Assembly (NCBI GenBank): GCA_001898235.1
Contig: MKTN01000069.1
Span: 1-33,219, forward strand
Reading direction: 5' to 3'
DNA length: 33,219 nt
DNA from: Gammaproteobacteria bacterium 39-13
Lineage (GTDB): Bacteria > Pseudomonadota > Gammaproteobacteria > Berkiellales > Berkiellaceae
Position numbers and translations under genes: made by a program. Under the pieces are notes generated by a model that worked only from the letters and a program-made list of their open reading frames with translations, did no database searches and was not told the DNA's origin. This document shows positions 6,879-15,642 of the stretch, piece after piece; the stretch's first letter is position 1; each line of letters opens with the position of its first letter.

Positions 6879-7388
6879 GTGATAGACGAAAACGGATTTC
6901 GCTTAAATGTAGGCATTATCTTGATTAATCAACAGGGACAGTTATTTTGGGGGCGACGAGTAGGACAAGATGCTTGGCAGTTTCCTCAAGGCGGTATTCA
7001 CGATGATGAAAAGTTAGAAGATACCTTATATAGGGAATTACAAGAAGAAGTGGGTTTGACATCTAAAGATGTTACAATTATTGCACAGTCTCAATATTGG
7101 TTTAGTTATAGGTTACCTAAACGTTTAGTGCGCAGTGATACGCGCCCGATGTGTATAGGGCAAAAGCAGAAGTGGTTTTTGCTGAGAATTCTAGACGAAA
7201 CAAAAATAAAGTTAGATGCTACAATAAAACCTGAATTTGATGACTGGCGCTGGGTCAGTTATTGGTTTCCGCTTTATCAGGTAGTCGCTTTTAAACGAGA
7301 GGTCTATAGACAGGCATTGGCGGAATTTGCCCCCATTGTTATGACTTTAAAACAGCCGTTGATGACTTTAGATCTTTTAGATCACTAA
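6879..7388 (+). CDS. rppH: RNA pyrophosphohydrolase RppH
   Basis: This 169-residue Nudix hydrolase would remove pyrophosphate from the 5' end of primary transcripts and so open them to RNase E decay in the cytoplasm. The N-terminus ([11 protein letters not shown]) and the segment AWQFPQGGI are typical of RppH. The Nudix box runs from about residue 38 to 60 ([20 protein letters not shown] followed by VGL), with the REXXEE metal-binding core intact. The GTG start at 6879 gives the family's usual MIDENGF-like beginning. No strong ribosome-binding site is visible. The downstream neighbour ptsP is the usual partner in gammaproteobacteria, here separated by a repeat-filled 322-base gap. Confidence 0.95.
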   Translation: MIDENGFRLNVGIILINQQGQLFWGRRVGQDAWQFPQGGIHDDEKLEDTLYRELQEEVGLTSKDVTIIAQSQYWFSYRLPKRLVRSDTRPMCIGQKQKWFLLRILDETKIKLDATIKPEFDDWRWVSYWFPLYQVVAFKREVYRQALAEFAPIVMTLKQPLMTLDLLDH

Positions 7389-7710
7389 ATCATCGTCGAT
7401 TGATAATAATACTTACAGTAATTGATTTTAGGCTCAGACAAATAACCGCATCATAGCGAAGAGCAGAAAGTCTAAAATTCGAATACGAATGATATACTCA
7501 CAGCAGTCGCTTTTTAGGATAGGCGGCGCGACTTCGAACAATAAGAGTGTATGTAAAATACATGACTGTTGTGAGAACGTTGCGGCAACAATCCCCCTAC
7601 GCTGAAAGCTACGGCGGACCTTAGCACTAAGACCCGCCGTAGCCTTGGCGAAGGCGGGCACCTAAAATGCGAATGCGAAGAGTAGCACCGGATGTAGGGG
7701 AGAGGTACCG
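7389..7710. repeat. Repeat-filled gap between rppH and ptsP
   Basis: No credible gene lies here. CTCACAGCAGTC (7497-7508) and GACTGTTGTGAG (7563-7574) form a large interrupted hairpin with one mismatch. A second palindromic unit at about 7603-7660 contains CTACGGCGG with its complement and CTTGGCGAAGGCGGG. This resembles the dispersed element whose accidental translation on the other strand reads PAFAKATAG. The phrases CTAAAATTCGAATACGAA (7470-7487) and CTAAAATGCGAATGCGAA (7662-7679) repeat at the two sides, so the whole stretch may be a composite mobile-repeat remnant. AGAGG (7701-7705) serves ptsP. Confidence 0.6.
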
Positions 7711-9969
7711 TTGCTGAGCGTTCTGCGGCAAATTGTACAAGAAGTCAATGAAGCACAAAACTTAAGTGAAGTTTTAAGCATCATTGTACAACGCGTTTCT
7801 GCCACCATGGGTGTAGAGGCTTGTTCAGTTTATTTAGCAGATAGGCAACAAGAACGTTATTTGCTCGCTGCATCAGTCGGGTTTCTTGAAGGCGTTGACG
7901 GTAAAGTCCACATTCATTTTTCAGAAGGTTTAGTGGGGCTGGTCGGTGAACGTGAGGAACCCATTAATTTAAGTGATGCTCCTAATCATCCACGTTATCG
8001 TTATTTCCCAGAAACAGGTGAAGAACGCTACCAAGCCTTTCTGGGGGTACCTATTATCCACCAACGTAAATTAGTGGGTATCTTGGTTGTACAACAGCGA
8101 CAACCTCGCCGTTTTGATGAGGGAGAAGTTGCTTTTTTAGTCACTATCTCTGCTCAGTTAGCAGGAATAGTGGTACATGCACAAACTGCAGGTCTTATTT
8201 CTGATGAATCCACAGATAATTATGTTGGCACTACCTTGCATGGGGTTGCTGTTTCTGCAGGCGTCGCAATTGGTACTGCAGTTGTTGTTTTAGCAACAGA
8301 TCTAGACGCGGTTCCAGATCGTGAAATTGAAGATGTTGAAAAAGAAATTCAAGCATTAGAACAGGCTTTGCGTTTAACCCGAGCTGATATTGAAAGATTA
8401 AAGCTTCGTTTAGATAAAACTTTATTACCAGAAGAACAGAATTTATTTGACGCCTATCTTAGCATTTTAGACAGTCCTAGCATTAAACAAGATATTATTA
8501 CCCTTATCCAAGAAGGACATTGGGCACCTTGGGCGCTGCGAAAAATTATCAAGCGTCAAGTTCATAAATTTGAATCAATGGAAGATCTTTATCTTCGTGA
8601 ACGTGCTTCAGATTTGCTGGATCTAGGGCGGCGTGTTTTAGGTAATTTGCAAACCGAAAATCATCCTGTTCAGGCGTATCCTAAAAATACCATTCTAGTT
8701 GGCGATGAAGTGTCTGCTTCGGCATTGGCAGAAGTCCCACAAGGTCATTTGCGTGGTGTGGTGTCAGCCAAGGGATCTGCTAATGCGCATGTTGCCATTT
8801 TAGCCCGAGCAATGGGGATCCCTGCTGTGATGGGTGTGACTGGATTGCCGGCACATAAATTAGAAAGTAAGCAAATTATTGTTGATGGGTACAATGGTGA
8901 AGTGTTTACTTCGCCTTCTACTGGCATGATTGCAGATTTCTGCCGTTTAGCAGAAGAGGAAAAAGAGCTTTATGCTGGCCTAGACGAATTAAGAGAGCTT
9001 CCTGCACAAACACCTGATGGTATACGTGTTTCGTTATATGTTAATGCGGGTTTGGTCGCAGATATTCGTCCTGCGTTACAAGCAGGCGCAGAAGGCGTTG
9101 GATTATATCGCACAGAAGTACCATTTATGATCCGCGATCGCTTTCCGGGTGAGGAAGAGCAGTATTTAATTTATCGCCAATTACTTGAGAGTTTTGCCCC
9201 TAAGTCGGTGACCATTCGTACCTTGGATGTGGGTGGCGATAAATCATTACCTTATTTTCCTGTGCAAGAGGATAATCCCTATTTAGGGTGGCGTGGGATC
9301 CGTATCACGCTAGATCATCCGGAAATTTTCTTAGTACAGCTTCGTGCGATGCTAAGGGCAAGCGCTGGTTTAAAAAATTTACGCGTGCTTTTTCCAATGA
9401 TTTCTAGCATTAGCGAAATTGAAGAAGCATTGCGTTTACTGCGTCAAGCGCATCGTGAAGTGATGGATGAAGGCTATGATGCCAGATTTCCTGAAACAGG
9501 TGTAATGATTGAGGTTCCCTCGGCAGTTTATCAAGCTGCAGAAATGATTAAACGAGTTGATTTCCTTTCTGTAGGCAGCAATGATCTGACGCAGTACTTA
9601 CTTGCTGTTGATCGTAATAATGCGCATGTAGCGAATATTTACGATTCTCTGCATCCGGCAGTGATTTATGCACTAAAAATGGTTGTAGAGGCTGCAAGAG
9701 GACAAAATAAGCGCGTCAGTATTTGTGGTGAGATGGCTGGTGAGCCTGTTTGTGTGCTTATCCTATTAGGATTAGGGTTTGATATGCTAAGCATGAATGC
9801 ACATTGCATTCCACGGGTTAAATGGATAATTCGAAATTTCACACTGGAAAGCGCGGAAATGCTCGTTGCAGAAGTGATGCAGATGCATCATGCCCGTGAT
9901 ATTCGTCAGCATTTGGAAAAGGCCTTAGACGGCGCGGGTCTTGGTGCTTTAGTGCGAGCGGGTAGATAA
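7711..9969 (+). CDS. ptsP: PTS-Ntr phosphoenolpyruvate-protein phosphotransferase (EI-Ntr)
   Basis: This 752-residue enzyme is the first component of the nitrogen-related phosphotransferase relay, which phosphorylates NPr from phosphoenolpyruvate. An N-terminal GAF domain (about 1-155) contains the LGVPI and LVVQQR motifs typical of PtsP. The enzyme I part follows. The phospho-accepting histidine is His360 in GSANAHVAILARAMG. The PEP-binding barrel has FPMISS, GVMIEVPSA, LSVGSNDLTQY and the catalytic Cys in VSICGEMAGEP. The start is TTG at 7711 with AGAGG five bases upstream, and the first residues align with the usual PtsP N-terminus. The protein is of full length. Genes for NPr and EIIA-Ntr are not in this window. 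Confidence 0.95.
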   Translation: MLSVLRQIVQEVNEAQNLSEVLSIIVQRVSATMGVEACSVYLADRQQERYLLAASVGFLEGVDGKVHIHFSEGLVGLVGEREEPINLSDAPNHPRYRYFPETGEERYQAFLGVPIIHQRKLVGILVVQQRQPRRFDEGEVAFLVTISAQLAGIVVHAQTAGLISDESTDNYVGTTLHGVAVSAGVAIGTAVVVLATDLDAVPDREIEDVEKEIQALEQALRLTRADIERLKLRLDKTLLPEEQNLFDAYLSILDSPSIKQDIITLIQEGHWAPWALRKIIKRQVHKFESMEDLYLRERASDLLDLGRRVLGNLQTENHPVQAYPKNTILVGDEVSASALAEVPQGHLRGVVSAKGSANAHVAILARAMGIPAVMGVTGLPAHKLESKQIIVDGYNGEVFTSPSTGMIADFCRLAEEEKELYAGLDELRELPAQTPDGIRVSLYVNAGLVADIRPALQAGAEGVGLYRTEVPFMIRDRFPGEEEQYLIYRQLLESFAPKSVTIRTLDVGGDKSLPYFPVQEDNPYLGWRGIRITLDHPEIFLVQLRAMLRASAGLKNLRVLFPMISSISEIEEALRLLRQAHREVMDEGYDARFPETGVMIEVPSAVYQAAEMIKRVDFLSVGSNDLTQYLLAVDRNNAHVANIYDSLHPAVIYALKMVVEAARGQNKRVSICGEMAGEPVCVLILLGLGFDMLSMNAHCIPRVKWIIRNFTLESAEMLVAEVMQMHHARDIRQHLEKALDGAGLGALVRAGR

Positions 9970-10011
9970 TTTTCTTCGCTTGCGCGCTAAAAGCCAATAT
10001 GGGAAGCATAA

Positions 10012-10812
10012 ATGATAGTATTTCTTGCCTATGTAATCGTGGGCATTTTCACTGGCATATTGTCTGGGTTATTGGGGTTAGGCGGAGGCGTCATTATTGT
10101 TCCTGCGCTAACAGTATTATTCGCTTGGCAAGAATTTCCAAGCGAATATATTATGCATCTGGCTATTGGAACTTCTCTTGCCACCATGATAATAACAACC
10201 ATCATGGTGACATGGAGCTATCATCGTCGAAGTGCTGTGCAATGGTCTTTGTTGAAATTTTTCCTACCAGGCATAGTGATAGGTTCATTATGTGGTGTGT
10301 CAATAGGTAAACACCTTTCAACACAAGATTTGCGTTATGCATTTGCTTTATTCACCATTATATTGGGCGTACGAATTATTTGGCACGCGAATGCGCCACA
10401 CATAACGAAGCCGATAACGGTACCTGCACCAATTTTATTTCTTTTTGCATTATTGGTTGGTGTTCTTGCTGGTATATTGGGAATAGGCGGTGGAATAGTA
10501 TTGATCCCGCTTTTCCTCTGGTTAGGATTATCATTAACCCACGCCAGTGCAACTTCTGCAGCATGCGCCTTTTCAACAGCATTTTCAGGTGCGCTCACCT
10601 CAATATTAGTTGGATGGAAAGCCTCTGGATTGCCAGCAATGACTTTGGGCTTTGTTTATTGGCCAGTCGCGCTTCTTTTAGGCATAGCTAGCTTAATTGG
10701 AGCGCCTGTTGGTGTTTACTTAGCGCATCGTTTGCCAGTGCCTGTAATTAAGCGTATTTTTGGCGGAATACTGCTGATTATTGCTTGGCGGATGTTGCCT
10801 CTGCTTCGCTAA
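10012..10812 (+). CDS. TauE/SafE (TSUP) family membrane permease
   Basis: This 266-residue integral inner-membrane protein has about eight hydrophobic segments and two internally related halves. Each half opens with a glycine-rich motif (GLLGLGGGVIIVPAL near residue 20, GILGIGGGIVLIPLF near residue 155), the hallmark of the TSUP family. Members move sulfite, sulfoacetate or other organosulfur or small organic anions, and the substrate here cannot be deduced. The gene lies between ptsP and lgt, a position also seen in pseudomonads, so it belongs to the conserved block and need not be an insertion. The last codons and the stop lie inside the left arm of a large inverted repeat. Confidence 0.85.
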   Translation: MIVFLAYVIVGIFTGILSGLLGLGGGVIIVPALTVLFAWQEFPSEYIMHLAIGTSLATMIITTIMVTWSYHRRSAVQWSLLKFFLPGIVIGSLCGVSIGKHLSTQDLRYAFALFTIILGVRIIWHANAPHITKPITVPAPILFLFALLVGVLAGILGIGGGIVLIPLFLWLGLSLTHASATSAACAFSTAFSGALTSILVGWKASGLPAMTLGFVYWPVALLLGIASLIGAPVGVYLAHRLPVPVIKRIFGGILLIIAWRMLPLLR

Positions 10813-10889
10813 AGCTTCGCAGAGCAAGCTCTTTGACTTTCTCGTTAAAACTTACTGAGGGCTTGCCCTGCGAAGCTTTAGCGAAGCAG
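10801..10889. repeat. Long inverted repeat overlapping the 3' end of the TSUP gene
   Basis: The left arm is 10801-10829 and the right arm 10861-10889, around a 31-base loop. The 29-bp arms differ at one position. They contain CTTCGCTAAAGCTTCGCAG on the left and its complement on the right. The TSUP stop codon (10810-10812) lies within the left arm. No T-tract follows, so this is a repeat-type hairpin and not a classical terminator. It could protect the upstream mRNA end or slow transcription before lgt. Confidence 0.8.
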
Positions 10890-10915
10890 GGAATCAATGG
10901 TACACTTGGGTCACT

Positions 10916-11719
10916 ATGCTTCAATATCCAAACATAAATCCAGTTATCTTACACATTACTGATACCTTACAGATCCGTTGGTATGGCGTGATGTATTTAA
11001 TCGGCTTTGCTGCGTGCTGGCTTGCGGCTCGCGTACGAACCAAAAATCTTCCGGGTTGGGAAACAACCGATCGATTAAATGATTTATTGTTTTATACAGC
11101 ACTTGGTGTCATTTTGGGTGGTCGTATAGGTTATATGCTGTTTTATGCATTACCAGATTGGCTACAAGATCCCTCTGAACTGTTTAAAATTTGGCAAGGT
11201 GGGATGTCATTTCATGGTGGTTTGCTTGGGGTTGCTATTTCGACATGGTGTTTTAGCCGTCGCTACCAGCTTTCACTTTTAGCAGTGGGCGACATCATGG
11301 CGCCTACGATCCCGTTGGCGCTGGCGACGGGTCGTTTGGGAAATTTTATTAATGGTGAATTGTGGGGACGTGTGACAGATGTTCCTTGGGCAATGATTTT
11401 TCCGCATGCAGGGCCCTTGCCTCGTCATCCCTCGCAGCTTTATGCAGTACTGCTGGAAGGGGTGCTTCTATTCACTATTTTATGGATTTTTTCGCGCAAG
11501 CCACGTAAAACCGGCTCTGTGTCTGGTTTATTTTTACTTGGTTATGGTTGCATTAGAATTTTTGAAGAGTGCTTTCGTCAGCCCGATCCACAATATGGCT
11601 ATTTAGCTTTTGGCTGGCTCACCATGGGACAAGTATTATGCTTGCCTATGATTGCGCTTGGTTTATACCTCATCTTTATGCCCACTAAACCAACTACAAC
11701 TTCTTTGCAGGCAGGGTAA
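10916..11719 (+). CDS. lgt: Prolipoprotein diacylglyceryl transferase Lgt
   Basis: This 267-residue inner-membrane enzyme transfers diacylglycerol from phosphatidylglycerol to the lipobox cysteine of prolipoproteins. The N-terminus carries the [11 protein letters not shown] segment. His100 in [11 protein letters not shown] corresponds to the essential histidine region. The Lgt signature [14 protein letters not shown] lies at about residues 139-152, followed by PRHPSQLYA. Around seven membrane segments are visible. It precedes thyA by two bases, the common lgt-thyA arrangement, so the two are almost certainly cotranscribed. The ribosome-binding site is poor. Confidence 0.96.
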   Translation: MLQYPNINPVILHITDTLQIRWYGVMYLIGFAACWLAARVRTKNLPGWETTDRLNDLLFYTALGVILGGRIGYMLFYALPDWLQDPSELFKIWQGGMSFHGGLLGVAISTWCFSRRYQLSLLAVGDIMAPTIPLALATGRLGNFINGELWGRVTDVPWAMIFPHAGPLPRHPSQLYAVLLEGVLLFTILWIFSRKPRKTGSVSGLFLLGYGCIRIFEECFRQPDPQYGYLAFGWLTMGQVLCLPMIALGLYLIFMPTKPTTTSLQAG

Positions 11720-11721
11720 TC

Positions 11722-12516
11722 ATGAAAGCATATTTAGATTTGATGAAACGAGTATTAGAGCAAGGAGCGCGTAAAAGTGATCGCACTAATACTGGTACCT
11801 TAAGCCTGTTTGGTCATCAAATGCGTTTTGATTTAAGCCAAGGCTTTCCGCTAGTGACGACTAAAAAGTGTCATCTGCGCTCTATTATTCATGAATTATT
11901 GTGGTTCCTTAAAGGTGAAACCAACATTCATTATTTAAATGAAAATGGCGTCACTATATGGGATGAATGGGCTGATAAGGATGGCGATTTAGGCCCCGTC
12001 TATGGAAAGCAATGGCGTTCATGGGCTACACCAGATGGTCGTACGATAGATCAAATTAACCAAGTGATTGAACTTATTCGCAAGGATCCAGATTCAAGGC
12101 GTTTAATTGTGAGTGCTTGGAATGTGGCGGATATAGATAAAATGGCATTGGCGCCTTGCCATTGTTTGTTCCAATTTTACGTTGTTGATGGAAAATTATC
12201 TTGCCAATTATATCAACGTAGCGCCGATGTTTTCTTAGGCGTACCCTTCAATATCGCTTCTTATGCATTATTGACTATGATGATAGCGCAAGTCACAGGG
12301 CTTAAGTATGGTGAGTTTGTGCATACCTTCGGTGATGTGCATTTGTATTTAAATCATATTGAGCAAGCGAAAACACAGCTTGAAAGGCAACCTTATGCCC
12401 TACCTCAAATGATGATGAATCCGGAAATCAAAAATATTCATGATTTTCGTTTTGAGGACTTCATATTGAAGAACTATGAATGCCACCCAGCCATTAAAGC
12501 CCCCATAGCTGTTTAG
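11722..12516 (+). CDS. thyA: Thymidylate synthase
   Basis: This 264-residue protein has the same length as the E. coli enzyme. It methylates dUMP with methylenetetrahydrofolate, producing dTMP and dihydrofolate. The nucleophile is Cys146 in [11 protein letters not shown]. The dUMP-phosphate-binding arginines lie in RRLIVSAWN and [18 protein letters not shown], and the C-terminus ends IKAPIAV as expected. It lies two bases after lgt and ten bases before folA, so the dihydrofolate it makes is recycled by the next gene product. Everything about it looks standard. Confidence 0.97.
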   Translation: MKAYLDLMKRVLEQGARKSDRTNTGTLSLFGHQMRFDLSQGFPLVTTKKCHLRSIIHELLWFLKGETNIHYLNENGVTIWDEWADKDGDLGPVYGKQWRSWATPDGRTIDQINQVIELIRKDPDSRRLIVSAWNVADIDKMALAPCHCLFQFYVVDGKLSCQLYQRSADVFLGVPFNIASYALLTMMIAQVTGLKYGEFVHTFGDVHLYLNHIEQAKTQLERQPYALPQMMMNPEIKNIHDFRFEDFILKNYECHPAIKAPIAV

Positions 12517-12526
12517 AAGTAGTACA

Positions 12527-13018
12527 GTGAAAAAAATTAGTATTGTTGTAGCAATGTCTGAAAATGGCGCAATCGGTCAAGATAACCAATTGCTTTGGCA
12601 TCTTCCTAATGATTTAAAACATTTTAAGGCCCTAACGTTAGGAAAGCCGATCATTATGGGGCGTAAAACTTATGAATCTATTGGCAGACCCTTGCCGGGA
12701 CGACAAAACGTCATTTTGACGCATGCACGATATTTGCGTATTCCTGATTGCGATGTAGTTCATTCGGTCAATGAAGCGCTAGATGCTACTCAAGATGTGC
12801 CAGAAGTGATGATAGTTGGAGGTGGTGAAATTTATCGCTTGTTTTTACCATTAGTGACTTGTATGCACATTACTTATGTTCATACCTCTATTGCTGGAGC
12901 CGTATCATTTCCTGAGTTTGATGCGACACAATGGGAAGAAGTTTCACGCGATCATTTTACCAAAGATGAGAAACATGCTTTTGATTATAGTTTCGTCACT
13001 TTAGTACGCCGTTCTTAA
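12527..13018 (+). CDS. folA: Dihydrofolate reductase
   Basis: This 163-residue cytosolic enzyme reduces dihydrofolate with NADPH and is the target of trimethoprim in related bacteria. Visible motifs are the N-terminal SIVVAMSENGAIG loop, LLWHLPNDLKHFK with the catalytic acid at Asp29, IIMGRKTYESIGRPLPGR (NADPH-binding) and VMIVGGGEIY. The start is GTG at 12527, ten bases after the thyA stop. No good ribosome-binding site is seen, consistent with translational coupling to thyA. The adjacency of thyA and folA links dihydrofolate production to its reduction. Confidence 0.96.
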   Translation: MKKISIVVAMSENGAIGQDNQLLWHLPNDLKHFKALTLGKPIIMGRKTYESIGRPLPGRQNVILTHARYLRIPDCDVVHSVNEALDATQDVPEVMIVGGGEIYRLFLPLVTCMHITYVHTSIAGAVSFPEFDATQWEEVSRDHFTKDEKHAFDYSFVTLVRRS

Positions 13019-13066
13019 ATATAAAAAATCTCGTTGAGGGGTTAGGAAGTGCTTTAAGGAGGAATT

Positions 13067-14596
13067 ATGCTTTTTATTCGAAGTATTAATTATCTTATCG
13101 GTTACATTGAGCAACATTTAGGAAAGCGCCTTGGGGTTGAATCAAGTAAAGTAGAAGAAGCTTTAGTTGATAAATTAAAAATAAAATTAGAGCCTATTGT
13201 GCAAAGCTTGCCGCCGGTCTCTCAAATCCATGGAAACCCCACCAAATCAAAGTCCACAGATCAATCAGCATTATCTTCTGGACAACCAACAGATTTGCAG
13301 CAATTGCAACAACCAAAAGTTCCGACTCCTTTGCCGCCATTACCAAGTGGTAACCATGCAAAAAATCAAGAAAGCGTAGAGAATGTGAAGGAAAAGTCAG
13401 AGTCTCTGCTAATACCACAAAAATCAGATAATTTATCTCCTTCGCAAGAAGGTTTGCAAGTAAGTGACAACAGTGGAGTACAGGCATCTAAAACGGCAAT
13501 AATATCAGAACAAGTTGTCGAAGGTGTGGTAACAGGAATGTCACAGTTGAGTCTTCAGGGCAAAGAAAGAGCACCAGCCTTGACCTTACCCGTATTGCCA
13601 TCTAAAACCCAAGTCTTACGTGATTTTAAAGAAGAAACTGTTACAAAACTGGATGATGTTAAATTAAGACTTTTGGGGCGTTCAGGTCCATTAACTTGGG
13701 GAGCACTTGTTAATTCAAGCGAAGAAGATTTTAAAACACATCTTAAAAATGAATTGAAAAATGAAGAAACAACTGACAAAAAAATGTATATCTTGGCGCG
13801 TTTTATGCGACAACTACAGGTTTTAAGTGAACGAGCAAAAGAAGATTTAGTCGTTAAAGAAAAGGCAGCTATCAAAGACGAAGAAAGTGTTGATGCACAT
13901 TTGCTTAGTTTGGTTCAGATTGCAATACAGGAGAATTTACGGCTATCAAAAGAGGTATTAGAAGATGATGAAACGACCTTTACTATTGCATCATGGCTAC
14001 CTATATTATCGTTTAAATCTAAACCTTGTAAAACTGAAGCCATTCTTTTAGCTTGCCAAGAAGTGTTAAATAATTTTTTCGATTTTTGCCAATTAGTGAA
14101 CATGCAGCGTAAGCTAACATCTATTAGAACACCAGGTTCTATGGTAGATGTTTTTCCAGGGACAATGCGAGCAAACAGCACGTTAACGGTTATTGATCAA
14201 CGTACGTCTGATTATGTTATTGAAAACCTTTTGAGTGAAGCAGAATATCATGCGCATCAAAAACTACGCATGAGATTGCCTAAACGACTTGCTACCTATG
14301 ATGAAGAAGTTGGCAAAACAAAGCGAAAAACACTTATGCCAAGTTTGTTATCTTTTAATGATATCGCTGCTCATTATTCGGAAGATTCAGAAATATTTTG
14401 GGAAAAAACGCTATCACAAACAGATGATCTGAGAAATCTTTTGCTGAGTCAAACACCCTATATGGCTTACTATTTTGGTAAATCACAACGATCTACAGAT
14501 TTCTGTGAACAACTCCACACTGTCTTAGTTGCTACAGCTGACACGATGGCTCCGGCGGTGGCTAGAAAGCATAAGGATTGTAATAAGTTAAAGTAG
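13067..14596 (+). CDS. Unknown 509-residue protein with a disordered Pro/Ser/Gln-rich region
   Basis: I do not recognise this protein. The start has a full AAGGAGG ribosome-binding site at 13056-13062, so it is probably well translated. There is no signal peptide or membrane segment. Residues 1-45 are an amphipathic, probably helical segment (IGYIEQHLGKRLGVESSKVEEAL). Residues 50-150 are rich in Pro, Ser, Gln and Lys and look unstructured. Residues 180-509 look mainly alpha-helical, with a Lys/Glu-rich part (220-280) and the phrase ASWLPILSFKSKPCKTEAILLACQE. The layout of a disordered linker plus a novel helical domain is common among secreted effectors of intracellular Legionellales. That role is only a hypothesis, and no secretion genes are nearby. 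Confidence 0.7.
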   Translation: MLFIRSINYLIGYIEQHLGKRLGVESSKVEEALVDKLKIKLEPIVQSLPPVSQIHGNPTKSKSTDQSALSSGQPTDLQQLQQPKVPTPLPPLPSGNHAKNQESVENVKEKSESLLIPQKSDNLSPSQEGLQVSDNSGVQASKTAIISEQVVEGVVTGMSQLSLQGKERAPALTLPVLPSKTQVLRDFKEETVTKLDDVKLRLLGRSGPLTWGALVNSSEEDFKTHLKNELKNEETTDKKMYILARFMRQLQVLSERAKEDLVVKEKAAIKDEESVDAHLLSLVQIAIQENLRLSKEVLEDDETTFTIASWLPILSFKSKPCKTEAILLACQEVLNNFFDFCQLVNMQRKLTSIRTPGSMVDVFPGTMRANSTLTVIDQRTSDYVIENLLSEAEYHAHQKLRMRLPKRLATYDEEVGKTKRKTLMPSLLSFNDIAAHYSEDSEIFWEKTLSQTDDLRNLLLSQTPYMAYYFGKSQRSTDFCEQLHTVLVATADTMAPAVARKHKDCNKLK

Positions 14597-14671
14597 GGGA
14601 TCTCTGCTTCTATTTTTTTGTATAAATGAGGGCAAGTAAGGGAGATTAAACTTGCTTTGAATGATTAAATT

Positions 14672-14699
14672 TTGACAAAGCATGCGAGTCACGTATAAT
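14672..14699 (+). promoter_or_regulatory. Near-consensus sigma-70 promoter before the acyltransferase
   Basis: TTGACA (14672-14677), a 16-base spacer and a perfect TATAAT (14694-14699) lie 35 bases before the start codon. It is the closest match to consensus in the window. Confidence 0.88.
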
Positions 14700-14734
14700 C
14701 TCCTTTTAATTAGTTGAATTTCTTTCTTTAATAA

Positions 14735-15415
14735 ATGAAACTACTTTCCCCCAGTTTTATCGGTGGTTTTGCCCACTTTTTAAGTCAGTTAATCGTCAAG
14801 ACTCTTAGAGTGGATATTTGTGTCCATCCTAATGTTGTTGTTGAGCGCCAACATATTTATGCCTTTTGGCATGACAAGCAATTTGCCCCCATCATGTTAT
14901 TGGCTAAATCAAAATTAGGCCAAGGTAAGCATGCCTGTTTAGTTAGTGCTTCTGGGGATGGAGAAATGCTTTCCGAATGGTTAAAGCGCTTAGGATATCG
15001 CTTAGTTCGTGGCTCTTCTAGCCGAAAAGCCCTGAGTAGTTTAGTGAATCTGATTGCAGTCACCAAAGAAGGGTATTCGGTAGGGATCACAGCAGATGGT
15101 CCACGTGGGCCCATCTATAAGGCCAAAACTGGTCCGGCCTTTATTGCTTATAAAGCAGGAGTAGGATTGATCCCACTTGGTGTTGCTTATTCTGCTAAAT
15201 GGCAATTTAATAAATCATGGGATAAATATCAGTTACCTAAACCTTTTGCAAAAACAGTGATCTATATTGGTGAGCCACTTGCCATTACCGATATCAGCGA
15301 CATGGATAAAGTACTTGAAAATGTAGATCAAGCCATCAATGATTCTGATCAAAAAGCATTACAGATTTTAGAAGGGCGTGAAGAAACGCTTTCATTTTCT
15401 TATAATTCTCTTTAG
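14735..15415 (+). CDS. DUF374 lysophospholipid acyltransferase-family protein
   Basis: This 226-residue protein is of the DUF374 branch of the lysophospholipid acyltransferases. The N-terminal hydrophobic segment (about residues 5-22) could anchor it to the inner membrane. AFWHDKQFAP near residues 43-52 carries the His/Asp pair (His46, Asp47) found in this family in place of the usual HX4D spacing. LVSASGDGEMLS, LVRGSSSRKAL and ITADGPRGP (about 118-126) are further family motifs. The likely role is acylation of a lipid or lipid A precursor in the envelope, with the acceptor unknown. A strong promoter lies just upstream, yet there is no recognisable Shine-Dalgarno sequence before the ATG. Confidence 0.85.
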   Translation: MKLLSPSFIGGFAHFLSQLIVKTLRVDICVHPNVVVERQHIYAFWHDKQFAPIMLLAKSKLGQGKHACLVSASGDGEMLSEWLKRLGYRLVRGSSSRKALSSLVNLIAVTKEGYSVGITADGPRGPIYKAKTGPAFIAYKAGVGLIPLGVAYSAKWQFNKSWDKYQLPKPFAKTVIYIGEPLAITDISDMDKVLENVDQAINDSDQKALQILEGREETLSFSYNSL

Positions 15416-15440
15416 ATTTCGCTTTTGCTTTTTCCGATCC

Positions 15441-15600
15441 CCTCTCCCGTTTATGGGAGAGGTAGGGTGAGGGTTTTGGTACTTGCAGATGGCGCTAAAA
15501 GTAATTTCAAAATACCCTCCCCCGCTGCTCAAAAGCCGCGACCTCCCCCGCTATTTGCTTACGCTAAAAGCTTCAGCGTGAGCGGTAGAGGGATTTGTCT
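15441..15600. repeat. Palindromic dispersed-repeat cluster between two convergent genes
   Basis: CCTCTCCC-GTTTAT-GGGAGAGG (15441-15462) is a perfect 8-bp stem followed by GTAGGGTGAGGG, a composition known from dispersed repeats of many proteobacteria. A second hairpin around 15564-15590 pairs CTTACGCT with AGCGTGAG and sits inside CTCCCCCGCT / AGCGGTAGAGGG outer arms. The stretch lies between two convergent genes and may help to end transcription. An apparent plus-strand reading frame crossing it lies antisense to the transporter and is rejected. Confidence 0.6.
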
Positions 15601-15642
15601 GCCTGCGACAGACGAGAGAAAACCACGTTTTTTTCTTTTATA

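Noticed and set aside
7434..7661. 75-codon minus-strand frame starting MPAFAKATAG
   Set aside because: It is the translation of a dispersed palindromic repeat and has no coding character.
9999..10691. Other plus- and minus-strand frames inside the TSUP gene
   Set aside because: They are shadow frames of a gene with clear family motifs in its own frame.
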